Assembly (NCBI GenBank): GCA_039812545.1
Contig: JBDIAR010000068.1
Span: 1-16,848 of the forward strand
Reading direction: 5' to 3'
DNA: 16,848 nt
DNA from: JBDIAR01 sp039812545
GTDB lineage: Bacteria > Actinomycetota > Actinomycetes > Actinomycetales > Dermatophilaceae
The notes under the pieces were generated by a model, which ran no database searches, was not told the DNA's origin, and worked only from the letters and a program-made list of their open reading frames with translations. How positions within the stretch are numbered: the stretch's first letter is position 1; every line of letters starts with the position of its first letter. Made by a program: the position numbers and the translations under genes. Positions 1-6,565 of the stretch are shown piece after piece.

Positions 1-360
1 CGATCCCGGACGGCCGGATGCGCCAGGGGCCGCAGGGGGCGCTGGCGCCGCCGGTGCGGCGATGGTGTCCTCGGGTCCGAAGACCCCCGTCGCCGGGCCG
101 CCGGCGTGGTTGCTCTGCGCCGGGTCGCCACGCCCGAACAGATCGGACCAACTGGCATACCAGGCGTTCTGGCGGTTCAAGACGATTCCGACGGTGGTGA
201 CCACCAGCGTGCTGACCAGGACGATCACGCCCAGCCGGGCGAGGAAACCCCCTACCCCGCCCCCGGTTCGCGGCAGCCACACGGCGGCGGCGATCACCGC
301 ACCGACGACGACGGTCAGCGCGATGATCAGTACGGGTTGTCCGGTCAGTTCCAGGTCCAC
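1..360 (-). CDS. N-terminal part of a membrane-anchored protein, probably a putative esterase (alpha/beta hydrolase fold), cut by the window edge
   Basis: An open frame runs on the minus strand from a GTG at 360 to the window edge (120 residues, no stop). It begins VDLELTGQPV, has two hydrophobic segments at about residues 8-29 and 41-62 joined by a short Gly/Arg loop, then an aromatic stretch (NAWYASWSDLFG, about 65-76) and a Pro/Ala/Gly-rich linker to residue 120. In actinobacterial putative esterases of the mycolyltransferase-like type I recall the same layout: two N-terminal helices, a 'Y.SW.DL' segment, then the hydrolase domain. That domain would lie outside the window, so no catalytic residue is visible. 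The start is uncertain because no clear ribosome-binding site precedes it. It is divergent from nadA. The open frame and helices are seen; the enzyme family is inferred. Confidence 0.55.
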   Translation of the reverse strand, partial: MDLELTGQPVLIIALTVVVGAVIAAAVWLPRTGGGVGGFLARLGVIVLVSTLVVTTVGIVLNRQNAWYASWSDLFGRGDPAQSNHAGGPATGVFGPEDTIAAPAAPAPPAAPGASGRPGS

Positions 361-459
361 ATGCCCACAGATGCCCCAGGGCGGCCTCAGGTTGCCCGCC
401 CACAGCGCCGACCTGATCGCGGACGGTCGCCCGGCGGCCCGCTGACGGGGCGGACGGCA

Positions 460-465
460 TACCAT
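460..465 (+). promoter_or_regulatory. -10 element of a leaderless nadA promoter
   Basis: TACCAT (TANNNT) lies 6 nt before the GTG start of nadA, and no Shine-Dalgarno sequence is present. The spacing fits transcription starting at or next to the start codon. The -10 box overlaps a copy of the iterated GGCATAC/GTATGCC word (456-462). No convincing -35 box is visible. Confidence 0.5.
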
Positions 466-471
466 CACCTC

Positions 472-1656
472 GTGACCAACGCACCGCTGCCCCTGCTCGT
501 CCTCGGCCACGGCCGCGACCTGGACACCGAACGCGGCGTCGAGTGCCCGGGCGATCTGCCCTCGCCCAGCGATCCCGACCTCGTCGAACGGGCCCGGGCG
601 GCCAAGGCCGAACTCGGTGACCGGGTGTTCGTGCTCGGGCATCACTATCAGCGCGACGAGGTCATCCAGTTCGCCGACGTGACGGGCGACTCGTTCAAGC
701 TGGCCCGGGACGCGGCGGCCCGGCCGCAGTCGCCGTGGATCGTGTTCTGCGGCGTGCACTTCATGGCCGAGTCCGCCGACATCCTCACCGGCGATGACCA
801 GACGGTCATCCTGCCGGACCTGGCCGCGGGGTGCTCGATGGCCGACATGGCCGGGATCGCGCAGGTCGAGGATGCGTGGGAGGACCTGATCGAGGCCGGG
901 GTTGCGGACGACACGATCCCCGTGACGTACATGAACTCGACGGCGGCGATCAAGGCCTTCACCGGTCGCCACGAGGGCACGGTGTGCACCTCCAGCAACG
1001 CCCGGACCGCGCTGGCCTGGGCGTTCGAGCGACGGGGTGGGGTCGACGGCCGCGGCAAGGTGCTCTTCCTTCCCGACCAGCACCTCGGGCGCAACACGGC
1101 GGTACGCGAACTCGGGCTGAGTCTGGACGACTGCGTGGTGCTCGACCCGCACAAGCCGATGGGCGGGTGTACGCCGGAGCAGCTCAAGGCCGCCCGGATG
1201 ATCTTGTGGCGTGGGCACTGTTCGGTGCACGGCCGGTTCAGCGTCGAGGCGGTGGAGGCGGCGCGTCGGGAGATCCCGGACGTCAAGGTCATCGTGCACC
1301 CCGAATGCCGGTACGAGGTGGTCGAGCTCGCCGACGAGGTGGGTTCGACGGAGAAGATCATCAAGAAGATCGCCGCCGCCCCGGCCGGGACGAAGTGGGT
1401 CGTCGGCACCGAACTCAATCTCGTGCGTCGGCTCGCCGCGACCTTCCCTGAGCAACAGATCGCGTTCCTGGAGAAGAACGTCTGCTACTGCTCGACGATG
1501 AACCGGATCGACCTACCGCACCTGACCTGGGCGCTGGAGTCGCTCGTCGCGGGCCGGGTCGTCAACGCCATCCACGTCGACCCCGACGTCGCCCACTGGG
1601 CTCGGGTGGCGCTGGACCAGATGCTCGCCCTGCCGGGTGAGACGCACAAGGACTGA
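472..1656 (+). CDS. nadA: Quinolinate synthase NadA
   Basis: NadA condenses iminoaspartate with dihydroxyacetone phosphate to quinolinate, the second step of de novo NAD synthesis, using a [4Fe-4S] cluster in the cytosol. The 394-residue protein shows the family landmarks in order: VLGHHYQRDEVIQFAD near residue 60, GVHFMAESADIL, the cysteine motif AGCSMADMAG, the substrate segment TYMNSTAAIKAF, LPDQHLGRNT, the conserved WRGHCSVHGRF, the second cysteine in HPEC, and the third in NVCYCSTMNRI. Three cluster cysteines are therefore present. The frame is open to position 106, but the upstream part is low-complexity and antisense to the divergent gene; GTG at 472 starts a normal NadA N terminus and follows a -10 box at leaderless spacing. 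Unlike in many actinobacteria, nadB and nadC are not adjacent; nadA appears monocistronic. Confidence 0.96.
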   Translation: MTNAPLPLLVLGHGRDLDTERGVECPGDLPSPSDPDLVERARAAKAELGDRVFVLGHHYQRDEVIQFADVTGDSFKLARDAAARPQSPWIVFCGVHFMAESADILTGDDQTVILPDLAAGCSMADMAGIAQVEDAWEDLIEAGVADDTIPVTYMNSTAAIKAFTGRHEGTVCTSSNARTALAWAFERRGGVDGRGKVLFLPDQHLGRNTAVRELGLSLDDCVVLDPHKPMGGCTPEQLKAARMILWRGHCSVHGRFSVEAVEAARREIPDVKVIVHPECRYEVVELADEVGSTEKIIKKIAAAPAGTKWVVGTELNLVRRLAATFPEQQIAFLEKNVCYCSTMNRIDLPHLTWALESLVAGRVVNAIHVDPDVAHWARVALDQMLALPGETHKD

Positions 1657-1675
1657 CCGGACCCGCGCCGGTCAG
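1653..1675. terminator. Bidirectional hairpin shared by nadA and the GDSL hydrolase gene
   Basis: CTGACCGG (1653-1660) and CCGGTCAG (1668-1675) form a perfect 8-bp stem with a 7-nt loop. The TGA of nadA (1654-1656) lies in the left arm and the TGA of the convergent hydrolase gene (1672-1674) in the right arm. No T-tract follows, as is common for hairpin terminators in high-GC actinobacteria. A terminator role is inferred from the position. Confidence 0.6.
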
Positions 1676-2382
1676 GTGGTCTTGGCCAGGTCCGGCGCGA
1701 ACGAGGCGACGAGTTCGTGCGCCCAGGCGGCATACCCCGCCTCGTTCGGGTGGAAGCCGTCGGCGGCGAACATCTCCGGCGTGAGTTCGTAACTGCGGAA
1801 CGACATGTAGTGCATCCCGTATGCCTCTGCTCGCCTCGCGTACCGCCGCCCCATCCGGTGAGCGCGCACGGCCAGGACACCGGCGACCACGCGCGGGACG
1901 GCGGGCATCCGCCGCGGGCTCGGCATACCGGACACGACGATCAGGGCGTGCGGCGAGCGGCGCTTGACCGCGGCGAGGAACGCGTCGATGTCGCTGTCCC
2001 ACTTGGCCAGCGAGTGTCCCGCGATCAGGTCGTTGACGCCCATCAGGACGACGACGACGTCCGGGGAGTTCGTGCCGTAGTCGCAGATCCGCGGGACGAG
2101 GTCGCGGGTCGCGAGCGCCGCGGTCGCACCGTCCTGGCCGATCACCGTCCAGGTGACCGAGCGGCCCGTCACGGCGCGGATCTCGCGAGCCAGCGCAGCC
2201 GGCAGGCCCTGTTCGTGGGTCGGCACGCCGACGCCGGCGGCCGTGGACTCGCCGATGAGGAGCAGCCGCAGCGGCAGCAGCCCCTGGCCCTCCTTGCCGG
2301 TGGTCGGGCCGGTCGCGGGCGGGAGTCGCAGCGCCCCACCGGCCAGCGCCGCGCGTACCCCGGAGAACAAGCGCTCCCCCAT
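1672..2382 (-). CDS. SGNH/GDSL-type hydrolase
   Basis: The 236-residue protein has the SGNH hydrolase blocks. Block I is LLLIGESTAAGVG with the nucleophile at Ser46 (GES instead of the textbook GDS). Block III is GVND at 115-118, whose Asn helps form the oxyanion hole. Block V is DGFHPNEAGY with catalytic Asp208 and His211. Proteins of this family cleave ester bonds in lipids, acylated sugars or peptides; the substrate cannot be told here. There is no clear signal peptide: the first 35 residues are mixed and contain a weak hydrophobic patch, so a cytosolic location is likely. The ATG at 2382 follows a weak AGGGG. The gene lies 90 nt downstream of the M20 dipeptidase on the same strand and may be cotranscribed with it. 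It ends inside the hairpin shared with nadA. Confidence 0.85.
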   Translation of the reverse strand: MGERLFSGVRAALAGGALRLPPATGPTTGKEGQGLLPLRLLLIGESTAAGVGVPTHEQGLPAALAREIRAVTGRSVTWTVIGQDGATAALATRDLVPRICDYGTNSPDVVVVLMGVNDLIAGHSLAKWDSDIDAFLAAVKRRSPHALIVVSGMPSPRRMPAVPRVVAGVLAVRAHRMGRRYARRAEAYGMHYMSFRSYELTPEMFAADGFHPNEAGYAAWAHELVASFAPDLAKTT

Positions 2383-2398
2383 CCGGCGAATCCCCTCT

Positions 2399-2464
2399 CG
2401 GGTCGGTGTCCTGAGGTGTCGGTGTCCTGCGGTGTCGGTGACCTGCGAGGCGTGGGTGTCCTGC
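2399..2464. repeat. Four imperfect tandem copies of a 16-bp unit
   Basis: Units at 2399-2414, 2415-2430, 2431-2446 and 2447-2464 follow the pattern GGTGTCGGTGTCCTGC. Copies 2 and 3 differ at one base; copy 4 is longer and more diverged. The array fills most of the 90-nt gap between the dipeptidase stop and the GDSL hydrolase start. A function is not evident. Confidence 0.7.
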
Positions 2465-2472
2465 GGCCGAGT

Positions 2473-3894
2473 TCAGTGTCGGGCAGCGGCCCCGAGGCGG
2501 GCAAGCAGCAGCGTCTCGGCCACGCAGGCCCGCTCCCATTCGCGTAGGTGCAGCGACTCGTTGGCCCCGTGGGCGCGCGAGTCGGGATCCTCGACCCCGG
2601 TGACGAGGATCTCGGCGTCGGGGAAGCGGTCGGCGAACGCGGCGACGAACGGGATCGAACCCCCCACGCCGATGTCCACGGGTTCGACCCCCCAGGCGTC
2701 GGCGAGCGCGCTGCGGGCCAGGGCGCCGATCGGACCGCTCGCCGCTCCGGCGAACCCGGATCCGGTGTCCACCGGCGTCACATCGACCTGTGCCCCGAAG
2801 GGGGCGCGCTCGATCAGATGGGTCGTCAGCGCCGCCAGGGCCTCCTCGACGTCCTGGGTCGGGCTGACCCGCATCGAGACCAGGGCGGTCACCGAGGCCG
2901 GCAGCGTGTTGGAGGCGGTCGCAACACTCGGGGCGTCGATCCCGATGACGGTCAGCGACGGCTTGGTCCACAACCGGGACAGGATCGAACCCGTCCCCAT
3001 CGGGGCGACGCCGGGCAACAGCCCCGCCTCGGCGCGCAGGGTGTCCGCGTCGTAGGCGAGGTCGGCCGCGACGCCGCTGTCGAGACCGGCGACGGCGACA
3101 TCACCCGCCTCGTCGTGCAGCCCGGCCAGCAGCCGGATCATCGCGGTCATCGCGTCCGGGACCGGTCCGCCGAACATCCCCGAATGCAGCGAGTGACTCA
3201 AGGTCGTCACGGTGACCCGAGCGCGGACCAGACCGCGCAACGAAACGGTGAGCGCCGGCATACCGACCGCGAAATTGGAGGAGTCGGCGAGCACGATGGC
3301 ATCGGCCGCGAGCTTGTCGCCGTGCCGTTCGAGGATGGTCGGCAGGGATTCCGACCCGGTCTCCTCCTCGCCCTCGACGAAGATCGTCACCCCGACCGGC
3401 AACTGCCCGCCATCGGCGAGGTGGGCGCGCAACGCGACGAGGTGCGCCATGATGCCGGCCTTGTCGTCGGCGGCTCCGCGGGCGTAGAGCCGGCCGTCGC
3501 GTTCGATCGGTTCGAACGGCGGCGTATGCCAGTGGCTTTCGTCCCCGACCGGCTGGACGTCGTGGTGCGCGTAGAGGGTGATGGTCGGGGCGCCGGGGGG
3601 ACCGGGCAGGTGGCCGATGACGGCGGGCAGTCCACCCTCGCGGACGATCTCGACCGTCATCCCCTCCGCGCGCAGGAGTTCGGCGACCGCCTGCGCCGAT
3701 GCCTCCACGTGGGCGCTGTCGTATGCCGCCAGCGAGATGCTGGGGATGCGAACGAGGTCTTCGAGGTCGCGCCGGGCGGCCGGCATGAGGGCGCGGACCC
3801 GTTCGATCAGGGCGGCGGCGGCTGAGCCTGGCGTCGGGCTCGCAGTCACGTCGGGGGGCGGATCGGTCGGCATACCGGGAGTCACATCGGTCAC
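2473..3894 (-). CDS. M20-family metallopeptidase (dipeptidase)
   Basis: A 473-residue cytosolic M20 peptidase of the CPGL/dipeptidase type, expected to hydrolyse dipeptides with two zinc or manganese ions. Visible metal and catalytic residues are YAHHDVQ (His110, Asp112), GAADDKAG (bridging Asp near 143), EGEEETGS (general base Glu176 and ligand Glu177), LADSSN (Asp204) and a C-terminal HGANESLH histidine. The dimerisation (lid) domain lies between about 215 and 380. The frame stays open upstream to 4107, but that extension would overlap the divergent DUF3043 gene and is not family-like. GTG at 3894 has a TACGCT -10 box 8 nt upstream and gives VTDVTPGMPT. An alternative start is ATG at 3873. 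The physiological substrate is unknown; peptide scavenging is the default reading. Confidence 0.92.
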   Translation of the reverse strand: MTDVTPGMPTDPPPDVTASPTPGSAAAALIERVRALMPAARRDLEDLVRIPSISLAAYDSAHVEASAQAVAELLRAEGMTVEIVREGGLPAVIGHLPGPPGAPTITLYAHHDVQPVGDESHWHTPPFEPIERDGRLYARGAADDKAGIMAHLVALRAHLADGGQLPVGVTIFVEGEEETGSESLPTILERHGDKLAADAIVLADSSNFAVGMPALTVSLRGLVRARVTVTTLSHSLHSGMFGGPVPDAMTAMIRLLAGLHDEAGDVAVAGLDSGVAADLAYDADTLRAEAGLLPGVAPMGTGSILSRLWTKPSLTVIGIDAPSVATASNTLPASVTALVSMRVSPTQDVEEALAALTTHLIERAPFGAQVDVTPVDTGSGFAGAASGPIGALARSALADAWGVEPVDIGVGGSIPFVAAFADRFPDAEILVTGVEDPDSRAHGANESLHLREWERACVAETLLLARLGAAARH

Positions 3895-3902
3895 GGAAAG
3901 GC

Positions 3903-3908
3903 AGCGTA
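3903..3908 (-). promoter_or_regulatory. -10 element of the M20 dipeptidase promoter
   Basis: Read on the minus strand, TACGCT lies 8 nt before the GTG at 3894. No Shine-Dalgarno sequence is present, so the mRNA is probably leaderless or nearly so. Confidence 0.5.
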
Positions 3909-3913
3909 CCCAT

Positions 3914-3930
3914 TGCCCGCGGGGCGGGCA
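3914..3930. promoter_or_regulatory. Dyad between the divergent dipeptidase and DUF3043 promoters
   Basis: TGCCCGC and GCGGGCA are perfect inverted arms separated by GGG. The dyad sits between the two opposing -10 boxes (3903-3908 and 3952-3957), roughly where the -35 region of the dipeptidase promoter would be. A second palindrome, CCGGCGCCGG, follows at 3931-3940. An operator is possible, but in DNA this GC-rich short palindromes also arise by chance. Confidence 0.3.
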
Positions 3931-3951
3931 CCGGCGCCGGGCGCGAGGGCC

Positions 3952-3957
3952 TATGGT
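3952..3957 (+). promoter_or_regulatory. -10 element of a leaderless DUF3043 gene promoter
   Basis: TATGGT (TANNNT) is followed by exactly 7 nt and then the GTG at 3965. This spacing places the transcription start on the start codon. It also argues against the in-frame ATG at 3953, which would lie inside the -10 box. Confidence 0.55.
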
Positions 3958-3964
3958 GTCTTCC

Positions 3965-4552
3965 GTGTTCGGACGCAAGAAGAAGGACGAGGCAGACCAG
4001 GCCCAGCTGGTCCATCCGGAGCGCCCGGGGGCAAAGAACCGCCCCACCCCGCGGCGCAGCGTGCAAGAGGCCGCCAACAAGCGTCCGCTCGTCGTGACCG
4101 ACCGCAAGGCCGCGGCGGCGGCCGACCGCGCCCGACGCCGCGAGGCGATGGTGCTGCAGCGTCAGGCGATGGCCACCGGCGACGACCGCCATCTGCCGCC
4201 GCGGGACAAGGGCCCGGTCCGGCGGTTCGTCCGGGACTACGTGGACTCTCGGCTTATGGTCGCCGAGTACATGCTGCCGATGATGATCGTCGTCCTCCCG
4301 CTGTCGTTGTTGCAGACCACCTGGGCCTGGGTGCCCCTCGTCGTGGTCTCCCTGCTGTACGGCTTCTTGCTCGTCTCGGGGCTGCATACCTGGTTCGTGC
4401 TGCGCGGGATGCGCCGGCAGATCGCGGCCAAGTTCGGCCCGCAAGCGCCTCGGGAGAAGGGCCTGGGCTGGTATGCCGTCATGCGCGCCTACCAGTTGCG
4501 TCGGCTCCGTATGCCGAAGCCGCAGGTCGCGCGCGGCGAGAAGATCACCTGA
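3965..4552 (+). CDS. DUF3043 family membrane protein
   Basis: A 195-residue protein of the actinobacterial DUF3043 family, whose function is unknown to me. It has a charged basic N-terminal half (VFGRKKKDEA, then many Arg/Lys/Ala residues, probably helical around 45-70), the family-typical segment GPVRRFVRDYVDSRLMVAEYMLP near 83-105, two membrane segments at about 99-117 and 121-145, and a basic C-terminal tail. The topology is probably both ends inside. GTG at 3965 is preferred because related proteins begin (M/V)FGRK and the -10 box is 7 nt upstream. Alternatives are ATG 3953 and GTG 3956. It is transcribed divergently from the M20 dipeptidase and converges on the serine hydrolase gene. Confidence 0.88.
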   Translation: MFGRKKKDEADQAQLVHPERPGAKNRPTPRRSVQEAANKRPLVVTDRKAAAAADRARRREAMVLQRQAMATGDDRHLPPRDKGPVRRFVRDYVDSRLMVAEYMLPMMIVVLPLSLLQTTWAWVPLVVVSLLYGFLLVSGLHTWFVLRGMRRQIAAKFGPQAPREKGLGWYAVMRAYQLRRLRMPKPQVARGEKIT

Positions 4553-4582
4553 TCGGGTCGGACTGTGCTGACCTGGTCGAAC

Positions 4583-4640
4583 CCGCGCTGACCCCGTGCT
4601 GCAGCACTCAATCAGGCGCAGTTCGACTCGATCAGCGCGG
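4583..4640. terminator. Inverted repeat in the convergent gap between DUF3043 and the serine hydrolase
   Basis: CCGCGCTGA (4583-4591) and TCAGCGCGG (4632-4640) are perfect 9-bp inverted arms 40 nt apart. Inside the loop lies a 12-bp palindrome, GTGCTGCAGCAC (4596-4607). The 133-nt gap between the two stop codons holds no other feature I can see. Termination of both convergent transcripts is the simplest role, but the long loop makes this less certain than the other hairpins. Confidence 0.35.
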
Positions 4641-4685
4641 TAGCCCTCGACCAGGCAGGCCGGGGACGGGGCGCGGAGCCGGCGC

Positions 4686-6047
4686 CTACTCGGCCGCCGC
4701 CATCTCGGCGAACGCCTTCGGGGTCCGGGTCACGGCATACGTGGCGAAGTACATCTTGACCAGCGCTCCCGACTCGTCGCGGACGAGTTCGAGGACCTCG
4801 CCGCGCTCGCGGCCCTGGTCGGCGCGGAACCGGTCCGGCCCGTCCGGGCGATACCGCGTCCGATCCAACGGCTCGTCCCCGGCCAGCCGCGACCACAACG
4901 CCCCGCCGTCGACGTAGAACACGAGTTCGTCGCCCTCGGACCACCACGGCCCGGCGATCTCGGCGAGCACCGGGTCGGGGGTCTCGGGCCGCCACGCCGC
5001 CGGCACCACCGGGTCCGCGTCCAACACCGCGTCGAGCAGCTGACCGGCCAGCACCGTCGGCGTCGCCCGCGCCGTGCCGTTGGTCAGCACGATCGCCGCC
5101 ACCTTGTCGCGGCGCCGAACCCGCAGCCCCGACAGGTACCCCGGCATCGCCCCGCCGTGCCCGACATGCACCCGGTCGCCGATCCGCGCCATCCCGAACC
5201 CGAGCCCATAACCCCCGACCCACCCGTCCGGATCGGCCATGACCAAGGGCATACACATCTCGTCAATCGTCTCCGGCGCCACCACACCGGGATACGCCGC
5301 CGGGTCCGCCACGAACGCGCCATACCGGGCAAGGTCCGCAACCGTGGACCAGAGCCCGCCGAGCGCCACCGCGGCGCGCAGGTCGAACAGCGGTTCCTCC
5401 GTCGCGACGCCGGTGAACGGGTCCACCTCGTACCCGATCGCGCGGGTCGGCTCCGGCGTCACCGACGTGTGCGTCATCCCCAGCGGGTCGAGGATGCGCC
5501 GGCGACACACCGCCTCCCACGACGCGCCCTCGACGTGCTCGACGATCTGCCCGAGCAGCCCGTATGCCAGGTTGGAGTAGTGGAAGTAGGTGTGGCCGGG
5601 CAGGACCTGTTCGGCCCACTCCAGGCCGGTGACGAAGGCCTGCGCGTCCGGGGCCTGAAGCGATTCCCAGATCCGCCCGACCGGTTCGCGTTGCAGGCCC
5701 GAGGCGTGCGCGAGCAGTTGGCGCAGCGGCAGCCCGGCGTGCCGGGACTGCGGGAACCACCGCCCGAGGGTGTCGTCGAGTCGCAGGGCCCCGTCATCGC
5801 GCAGCGCCATGACGAGCAACGCGGTGAAGGTCTTGGTGATCGAACCGATCATGAACTGGGTGTCATCGCCCGCCGGGCTGCCACCATCCGGCCCGGGGTC
5901 GCCGAGCCGCGCGCTGCCGACGTGCGCGGTCCACACCAACTCGCCGTCGCGCACGATGCCGGCCGACAGCGCCGGCGTGCGCCACTGGACTTGGGCCCGC
6001 AGCGCCCGCCCGTGCAGATCCCGGGCCAGTGCGGCGTCGAGGGTCAC
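4686..6047 (-). CDS. Serine hydrolase of the beta-lactamase / penicillin-binding protein (class C-like) family
   Basis: A 453-residue protein with the class C fold motifs at normal spacing: SITK with nucleophile Ser69 and Lys72, YSN at 157-159 (Tyr157 as general base), and HGG at 297-299 in place of the KTG box. Residues from about 330 to the end form an extra C-terminal domain (GPWWSEGDELVFYVDG onward), seen in many actinobacterial serine hydrolases. No signal peptide or membrane segment is visible, so it is probably cytosolic. This argues for an esterase or D-amino-acid/peptide amidase rather than a resistance enzyme; the substrate is unknown. GTG 6047 overlaps the stop of the upstream small gene (TGA 6046-6044) by three bases, which indicates translational coupling. 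The open frame extends upstream to 6251 but only over the other gene. Confidence 0.88.
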   Translation of the reverse strand: MTLDAALARDLHGRALRAQVQWRTPALSAGIVRDGELVWTAHVGSARLGDPGPDGGSPAGDDTQFMIGSITKTFTALLVMALRDDGALRLDDTLGRWFPQSRHAGLPLRQLLAHASGLQREPVGRIWESLQAPDAQAFVTGLEWAEQVLPGHTYFHYSNLAYGLLGQIVEHVEGASWEAVCRRRILDPLGMTHTSVTPEPTRAIGYEVDPFTGVATEEPLFDLRAAVALGGLWSTVADLARYGAFVADPAAYPGVVAPETIDEMCMPLVMADPDGWVGGYGLGFGMARIGDRVHVGHGGAMPGYLSGLRVRRRDKVAAIVLTNGTARATPTVLAGQLLDAVLDADPVVPAAWRPETPDPVLAEIAGPWWSEGDELVFYVDGGALWSRLAGDEPLDRTRYRPDGPDRFRADQGRERGEVLELVRDESGALVKMYFATYAVTRTPKAFAEMAAAE

Positions 6048-6262
6048 GACTGGATGCTCATCGGGCCGTACACGACCTCTTCGCCGTGGACCAGGGTGAC
6101 GGCGTCGACCCCGGCGTCCAGCAGGTCGGGCCAGCACTCCCGCAGCCAGTTCTCGGCCTCGGCCTGCGTCGGGAAGGCGGACGACGGCAGGTCCGCGGTC
6201 TCGTCCGCCGCCATCGGTTCGCCGCTCTCGGCGAGGTACAGCCAGCTCCATTGCGCGCTCAC
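6044..6262 (-). CDS. Conserved actinobacterial small protein of unknown function (72 aa)
   Basis: A 72-residue acidic protein running from VSAQWSWLYL to VVYGPMSIQS. It has a tryptophan-containing first strand, the segment FPTQAEAENWLRECWPDLLDAG (about 30-51) that looks like an alpha helix, and a closing strand pair (VDAVTLVHGEEVVYG). I recognise the pattern from uncharacterised actinobacterial proteins of about this size but know no function. It would be a compact alpha/beta domain without membrane segments. GTG 6262 is preferred over the much longer open frame (to 6499) because a TAGGCT -10 box lies 7 nt upstream and the longer frame would run antisense through the cobalamin riboswitch. It is the first gene of a two-gene unit with the serine hydrolase. 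Confidence 0.75.
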   Translation of the reverse strand: MSAQWSWLYLAESGEPMAADETADLPSSAFPTQAEAENWLRECWPDLLDAGVDAVTLVHGEEVVYGPMSIQS

Positions 6263-6269
6263 GGCCGTC

Positions 6270-6275
6270 AGCCTA
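6270..6275 (-). promoter_or_regulatory. -10 element of a leaderless promoter for the 72-aa gene and serine hydrolase
   Basis: TAGGCT (TANNNT) on the minus strand is followed by 7 nt and then the GTG at 6262. No Shine-Dalgarno sequence is present. Confidence 0.5.
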
Positions 6276-6316
6276 TCGGCCGCCCCCGACAGCGACCCGG
6301 CCTTTTGACAGTACGC

Positions 6317-6469
6317 ACGTCGCAGTGCGAAGGTTCGATGACCGAACGTCTGCGCCCAGGGCAAGCCGGTGCGAAACCGGCGCTGACCCGCAACCGTGAC
6401 CGTCCGGCGCCTGCCCGGCCCGACCGCCGCGCAGCCCGCCGCCGGAAGCCGGAAAACCTGCCGCGACGT
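6317..6469 (+). promoter_or_regulatory. Cobalamin riboswitch aptamer
   Basis: This stretch carries the conserved core of the cobalamin (B12 element) riboswitch. It includes a GGTTCG...CGAAC helix near 6333-6346, the B12 box AAGCCGGTGCGAAACCGGCG (about 6363-6382) followed by CTGACCCGCAACCGTGA, and the 3' conserved GGAAAACCTGCC near 6451-6462. Closing helix P1 is visible as ACGTCGC (6317-6323) with GCGACGT (6463-6469), a perfect 7-bp pairing just outside the core. It lies upstream of the cobalamin uptake operon on the same strand, so adenosylcobalamin or a related form should repress the operon. The promoter is not clear: TTGACA at 6305-6310 would start transcription inside the aptamer if used as a -35 box. 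Confidence 0.93.
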
Positions 6470-6520
6470 CTGGCTCCAACACTCGTTCGTCGTGGACAAC
6501 GGACCGGGGTCGTCGGCTCG

Positions 6521-6557
6521 CCTCCTCCGGCGGTGCTGCAGCTTCGTCCGAAGGAGG
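6521..6557 (+). promoter_or_regulatory. Riboswitch expression platform: hairpin sequestering the Shine-Dalgarno sequence
   Basis: CCTCCTCCGG (6521-6530) can pair with CCGAAGGAGG (6548-6557), 9 of 10 positions, across a 17-nt loop. The right arm contains the whole Shine-Dalgarno sequence AAGGAGG (6551-6557), which sits 8 nt before the ATG at 6566. This predicts translational control: ligand binding favours this hairpin and blocks ribosome entry. The pairing is seen directly; its coupling to the aptamer is inferred. Confidence 0.75.
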
Positions 6558-6565
6558 CTTTTCGT

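Noticed and set aside
106..471. 366-bp upstream extension of nadA in an open frame
   Set aside because: It reads through the divergent membrane-protein gene, is Gly/Arg/Asp-rich with no NadA character, and the GTG at 472 has a suitable -10 box.
3895..4107. N-terminal extension of the M20 peptidase to position 4107
   Set aside because: It would overlap the divergent DUF3043 gene and its promoter, and the extra residues do not resemble M20 proteins.
5315..5322. CCATACC (5319), CTATGCC (7647, 8607) and TGCATAC (4383) as further copies of the iterated word
   Set aside because: They differ at one position from GTATGCC, so they were left out of the count; they may be degenerate copies.
4686..6047. 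Beta-lactam resistance gene
   Set aside because: The protein has SxxK/YSN but HGG instead of KTG, no signal peptide and an extra C-terminal domain, as in housekeeping serine hydrolases.
6305..6310. TTGACA as the -35 box of the riboswitch promoter
   Set aside because: Standard spacing would start transcription near 6340, inside the aptamer and after the 5' strand of P1, and no matching -10 box is visible.
6263..6499. Longer form of the 72-aa gene starting at 6499
   Set aside because: It would run antisense through the whole cobalamin riboswitch; the residues gained are low-complexity, and a -10 box supports GTG 6262.
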